Source: Candidatus Parcubacteria bacterium (lineage in GTDB: Bacteria; Patescibacteriota; Patescibacteriia; Patescibacteriales; UBA12075). Taken from it: a stretch of DNA of 8,814 nt. Made by a program: the position numbers and the translations under genes. Positions 6,153 to 8,814 of the stretch are shown here, in pieces (the first letter of the stretch is position 1; the number at the start of each line of letters is the position of its first letter). Below the pieces are notes generated by a model that was given only the letters and a program-made list of their open reading frames with translations, was not told where the DNA came from and ran no database searches. The DNA is taken from contig JAGLNE010000010.1 in assembly GCA_023139655.1 (NCBI GenBank), positions 1 through 8,814 of the forward strand, given 5' to 3'.

Positions 6153-7925
6153 ATGGCTCAGAAAATTAAAAAACAAATTAAGAGGTCAATGCCTCTGTTT
6201 ATTATACTTTGCTTGTTAACCAGCACAGCTTCACTGGGGCTGGTTTTTAATTTTAATTTTTCTTTACTTGATTTGCATTTTAATAAGCCGGAAGCCAGGG
6301 CTCAAGTCGGGGACCAGGCCACGACCACGGTAACGGTTTTAAACGCGGAACCGGAGTGGGCAGTCTATCCGGCAGAGTTACCGATCTCTACTTCTACCTC
6401 GCCAATTAATGTCGGTTATGCCATATCATTTATAGGGACCGCTAATGATCCGGAGTCTGACAGTTATTATTTAGCGATATGCAGCTCTAATTCAGTAACC
6501 GCCTCTACAACCGGCGGGCCGCCGGTTTGCGGAGCAACTACTTTTTGTACTTCCACCTTGACTGTGGCCGGCAATCAGGCGACTTGCGAGTATTCAAGCG
6601 TGGTTGATCCGGGCGCGGAAATAGAAACAGAGGACTGGTATGCCTTTGCCTGTGACAACCATACTAGTGAAGGCGCTTGTTCAGTCATGAGCCAGGGTAC
6701 GAATGAAGGTGTATTGGCCTCGTCTTCACCGTTTTGGGTAAATCACGCGCCAATATTTACAGGCGTGGCGGATGATGGCGGGCAAGACCCGGGAAACGAT
6801 TATACGGTTACTGCCACAGTAACAGACAGTGACGATATATTGATTGGGCTGGATATATTAACGCTTGATGTTTGCAGCACTAACTCCTGGGCGACCTCAA
6901 CCGGCTGCGCGGAAGTTACTTTTTGTACTGCTACATCCACTTCTCCTAATATCATTTGCCAATGGGCTACGACCACGCCGGCCATAGACGGAAATTGGAA
7001 TTATTGGGCTTTTGTCAAAGACGAGCATGAGATGCCGGCTGCCGGTAATTCTCAGACCGATATTTATGTAGTAAATAACGTTACTCCGACGGTTAGTAGC
7101 GTGTTTATTCATAGCTCGGTAGATATTACTTTGAATTTAAAGAATTCATCCGAAGTGCTGGCGACCGCGACCGCGGTTATTGCCGATAATAATACCTGTC
7201 ATGATATAGTTGGCGCTACCAGCACGATATATTGGTCCGGTGTTACTAATTTGCATAATTGTACGGCTGACGATGATGAATGTTATGATATTGCCCAGAT
7301 TAATTGCGCGTATGAAGCAGGATCTTGTTCCGGCACCTCCACTACCGCTACTTATATCTGTTCAACCACTATCGCTTTTCACGCTATTCCGACCGATGGC
7401 GGTGGCGGGAATTATCCTTATGGCGGCACGGATTGGCTGGCCGCGATTTGGGGAATAGACGATGACGGAGCGGTTGGTGTTGCCACTACTGCTCCTAGTT
7501 ACGCTGTCCATGTAGATACTTTGCTAGCTTTGGAAGTACAGGAAACAGAAATTAACTTTGGCTCGGTCAGCGGCGGCACGGATACCGGAACCGATAACGG
7601 TACAACCACGATGGAGAATTACGGTAACGCGCCGATTAACAGCACTTTTCAAGGTGATGATTTATGGCAAGTCGCGATTGAGTATATCGGCGCTGATCAA
7701 CAGCGTTATGGCACAACTTCTATAACCTATGCTTCACTTACTTATCAATTAGGTTCAACCACGCCATCCGCTCCCAGGGATTTGGATATAGATAAACCTA
7801 CTACAGCTATTCAAACAATTACTGACGAGGTTTATTGGGGAATAAATATTCCGGCCGGTAAAGTGTCTGGTGTATATCATGGCACAAACACTATCATGTC
7901 TATCTTAGATAACAACGGCTGGTAA
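6153..7925 (+). CDS. Secreted cysteine-rich surface protein with Ig-like modules and a conserved C-terminal domain
   Basis: This gives 590 residues. A basic start, hydrophobic core (about 14-32) and ARA|Q at 48-51 indicate a signal peptide. The mature part carries 16 cysteines in three groups: 110, 126, 132, 145, 167, 176; then 241, 252, 258, 269; then 349, 370, 377, 385, 392, 403. The first two groups repeat one plan (CSxNS, C, TFC, C, then a D-W-YAF/W-YWAF strand), so they are tandem Ig-like modules; the third is a more distant copy. Even numbers per group suggest disulfides. Thr, Ser and Asp abound. Residues 459-590 form a C-terminal domain (INFGSV, then ENYGN, then YWGINIP, GVYHGTN and a terminal Trp) also present in the gene ending at 157. 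A surface or adhesion role is likely. ATG 6153 has no Shine-Dalgarno; TAA at 6141 blocks extension. Confidence 0.88.
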   Translation: MAQKIKKQIKRSMPLFIILCLLTSTASLGLVFNFNFSLLDLHFNKPEARAQVGDQATTTVTVLNAEPEWAVYPAELPISTSTSPINVGYAISFIGTANDPESDSYYLAICSSNSVTASTTGGPPVCGATTFCTSTLTVAGNQATCEYSSVVDPGAEIETEDWYAFACDNHTSEGACSVMSQGTNEGVLASSSPFWVNHAPIFTGVADDGGQDPGNDYTVTATVTDSDDILIGLDILTLDVCSTNSWATSTGCAEVTFCTATSTSPNIICQWATTTPAIDGNWNYWAFVKDEHEMPAAGNSQTDIYVVNNVTPTVSSVFIHSSVDITLNLKNSSEVLATATAVIADNNTCHDIVGATSTIYWSGVTNLHNCTADDDECYDIAQINCAYEAGSCSGTSTTATYICSTTIAFHAIPTDGGGGNYPYGGTDWLAAIWGIDDDGAVGVATTAPSYAVHVDTLLALEVQETEINFGSVSGGTDTGTDNGTTTMENYGNAPINSTFQGDDLWQVAIEYIGADQQRYGTTSITYASLTYQLGSTTPSAPRDLDIDKPTTAIQTITDEVYWGINIPAGKVSGVYHGTNTIMSILDNNGW

Positions 7926-7954
7926 TAAAATTAATAAGTTTTTATATTATAAAG

Positions 7955-7981
7955 CCGTCTTTCATAAAAAGGCGGTTTTTT
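7955..7981 (+). terminator. Intrinsic terminator of the surface protein gene
   Basis: CCGTCTTT (7955-7962) pairs with AAAGGCGG (7968-7975) in an 8-bp stem with one G-U pair and the loop CATAA, followed by six T. It lies 30 bases after the stop codon, so the surface protein gene is the last of its transcript. Confidence 0.85.
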
Positions 7982-7983
7982 GT

Positions 7984-8024
7984 TGTCATCGTGCTTCGCA
8001 CACCCTGCAATAGCGAATGCGGGT
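7984..8024. repeat. GC-rich hairpin pair, possible remnant of the TGTCAT repeat family
   Basis: The stretch opens with TGTCATC (7984-7990), like the dispersed repeat at 5358-5455. It then has the hairpin GTGC-TTC-GCAC (7991-8001) and a second stem, ACCC(T)GC with GCGGGT (8002-8024), with one bulged T. It stands out as a GC island in AT-rich DNA. No matching right end is visible, so a decayed or half copy is the best guess. Confidence 0.4.
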
Positions 8025-8041
8025 CATGCGAATAATTTGAC

Positions 8042-8070
8042 TTGAATTATTAGGCTGATTATTGTATATT
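8042..8070 (+). promoter_or_regulatory. Possible promoter for the gene at 8280
   Basis: TTGAAT (8042-8047) and TATATT (8065-8070) are 17 bases apart. A transcript from about 8077 would have a leader of some 200 bases, opening close to a TTCCA/TGGAA hairpin (8091-8105). It follows the terminator at 7955-7981, so a new promoter is expected somewhere in this gap. Confidence 0.4.
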
Positions 8071-8076
8071 AAATAT

Positions 8077-8279
8077 AGAAATCATTATCTTTCCACAGGC
8101 TGGAACAACAATAGCTAAGCTGTTTTTTTATTGTAAAATTAGATATTATTAAATTATTATAAAAAGAAGGAGCAAATTATTGATAATTTTATAGTATTAA
8201 ACAATTGAATTATCTTAATGCAAAAATCACTAGTGATGAACTAAAATTCATCTATTTTAGGGTTTTTGTTTAGTAATGA
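8077..8279 (+). other. Long AT-rich leader with a palindrome and competing hairpins
   Basis: No gene is visible in this stretch. Near its 3' end, ATCACTAGTGAT (8226-8237) is a perfect 12-base palindrome, a possible operator. GATGAA (8235-8240) pairs with TTCATC (8247-8252), while its loop CTAAAA (8241-8246) is complementary to TTTTAG (8255-8260), so two folds compete just ahead of the start codon. An AAGGAG (8167-8172) is not placed before any gene. Confidence 0.35.
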
Positions 8280-8814
8280 ATGAGAATAAGATTCTTCATC
8301 ACAATATTTATTATTGCTGGCGGTGTTTTGCTGGGCGCGAGCTATGTTCAGGCTGGTTTTGGTATTTCCCCGCCCTTTGTTCGCACCAAACAGCCAATAT
8401 TCCCTGGTTCTCATTTTGAGCAAAAAATTACTTTGCTTAGATCAGACGCGGAAGATGAGCTAATGGCGCGAATAAGCGTTGAGGCTCCGGATATTGCCGA
8501 ATGGATCACTGTTAAACAGGGGCTGGAGTTTGATTTGCCGGTCGGAAAATTGCAGGTGCCGATGATTGTTGAGGTGGATGTGCCGGACTCGGCGGCAATT
8601 GGAAATTATCAGGGCCATTTAAATATTCAGATCGTGCCGAAAAATCGTAATACCGGCGGCGGAGTAGCAATTGCCTTGGGTGCCCGGGTGGATATTGACC
8701 TTGAGGTTACGGACGAGGCGTTTGTCGATTTTGTGATTAAAAGGATAACAATTCCGGAATTTGAGAAACTGCGTAAACCCTGGAATTGGAAGATTTTTTC
8801 TTATTTTTTTGAGC
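8280..8814 (+). CDS. Secreted Ig-like protein, DUF916/WxL-interacting-like (N-terminal part)
   Basis: The frame is open to the window edge and gives 178 residues. ATG 8280 is the first possible start, because TGA occupies the codon directly before it. A signal peptide (hydrophobic about 5-20, site VQA|G at 23-26) leads into FGISPP (27-32), then PGSHFEQ, EAPDIAEWI, a VP strand, IGNYQGHLNIQIVP (107-120) and GGGVAIALGARVDIDLEV (126-143). The Ig-like plan of an ISP/PP start, PG turn, GxYxG strand and GGxxIxxG strand resembles the DUF916 (WxL-interacting) domain and related Ig-like envelope proteins, but I cannot prove membership. Such proteins usually end in a membrane helix, which would be beyond the window. 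The gene directly follows the surface protein gene, behind a terminator and with its own leader. No Shine-Dalgarno is visible. Confidence 0.8.
   Translation, partial: MRIRFFITIFIIAGGVLLGASYVQAGFGISPPFVRTKQPIFPGSHFEQKITLLRSDAEDELMARISVEAPDIAEWITVKQGLEFDLPVGKLQVPMIVEVDVPDSAAIGNYQGHLNIQIVPKNRNTGGGVAIALGARVDIDLEVTDEAFVDFVIKRITIPEFEKLRKPWNWKIFSYFFE

Noticed and set aside
7836..7925. Terminal Trp read as an outer-membrane beta-barrel signal
   Set aside because: The last strand does not show the alternating hydrophobic pattern of such signals, the protein is built of Ig-like modules rather than a barrel, and CPR cells are not expected to have a BAM-dependent outer membrane.
8108..8134. ACAATA / TATTGT with a run of T, considered as a terminator or attenuator
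   Set aside because: The T run lies inside the potential stem rather than after it, and the stem is weak and A-T only at its ends.
8167..8194. AAGGAG followed seven bases later by TTG and a four-codon frame
   Set aside because: Too short and with a rare start codon; most likely chance in AT-rich DNA.
1..8814. Alternative genetic code with TGA read as Gly or Trp, as in some CPR lineages
   Set aside because: Across roughly 2,500 codons no gene needs TGA as sense, Trp is always TGG, and all seven visible stops are TAA or TAG, so the standard code suffices.

Overview
The window looks like chromosomal DNA of a Candidate Phyla Radiation (Patescibacteria) bacterium. This is inferred from moderately AT-rich DNA with very AT-rich gaps, short exported proteins of no assigned family, chains of fibronectin-like domains behind signal peptides ending in AxA-Q, starts without Shine-Dalgarno sequences, and a dispersed TGTCAT...ATGACA repeat carrying a CCTGCC/GGCAGG palindrome. 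The standard genetic code fits: every complete gene stops at TAA or TAG, Trp is TGG, and no gene has an in-frame TGA. All genes are on the + strand. I cannot fix the lineage below this level.

Layout. 1-157 is the C-terminal end of a secreted protein whose last 30 residues match those of the large surface protein at 6153-7925. 169-885 encodes a membrane-anchored helical protein. A strong extended -10 promoter (1000-1029) then drives a secreted protein with four FN3-like domains (1046-2599). Next come a MacB-type ABC ATPase with an unusual 200-residue C-terminal extension (2753-4075) and its FtsX/MacB permease (4155-5354). Two copies of a modular AT-rich palindromic repeat (2657-2749 and 4079-4141) bracket the ATPase gene. 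A 98-bp composite inverted repeat (5358-5455) follows the permease, then a small membrane-anchored protein (5469-5948).

5949-6152 holds a promoter whose predicted transcript starts at a perfect 10-bp stem. The stem encloses a possible 12-codon leader ORF, and the 590-residue cysteine-rich surface protein (6153-7925) follows. That gene ends in a clear intrinsic terminator (7955-7981). After a 354-base intergenic region, a secreted Ig-like protein begins at 8280 and runs off the window.

Apart from the ATPase, every protein is predicted to be exported or membrane-anchored, so this is an envelope or surface locus. The ATPase and permease form one ABC unit, possibly a mechanotransmission-type or lipoprotein/peptide exporter, with no HlyD/MacA-like adaptor in the window. 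The most interesting possibility is that the paralogous surface proteins (C-terminal domain ending in a terminal Trp) and the Ig-like protein at 8280 form a surface display pair analogous to the WxL / DUF916 system of Firmicutes. This is a hypothesis based on order and motif resemblance only.
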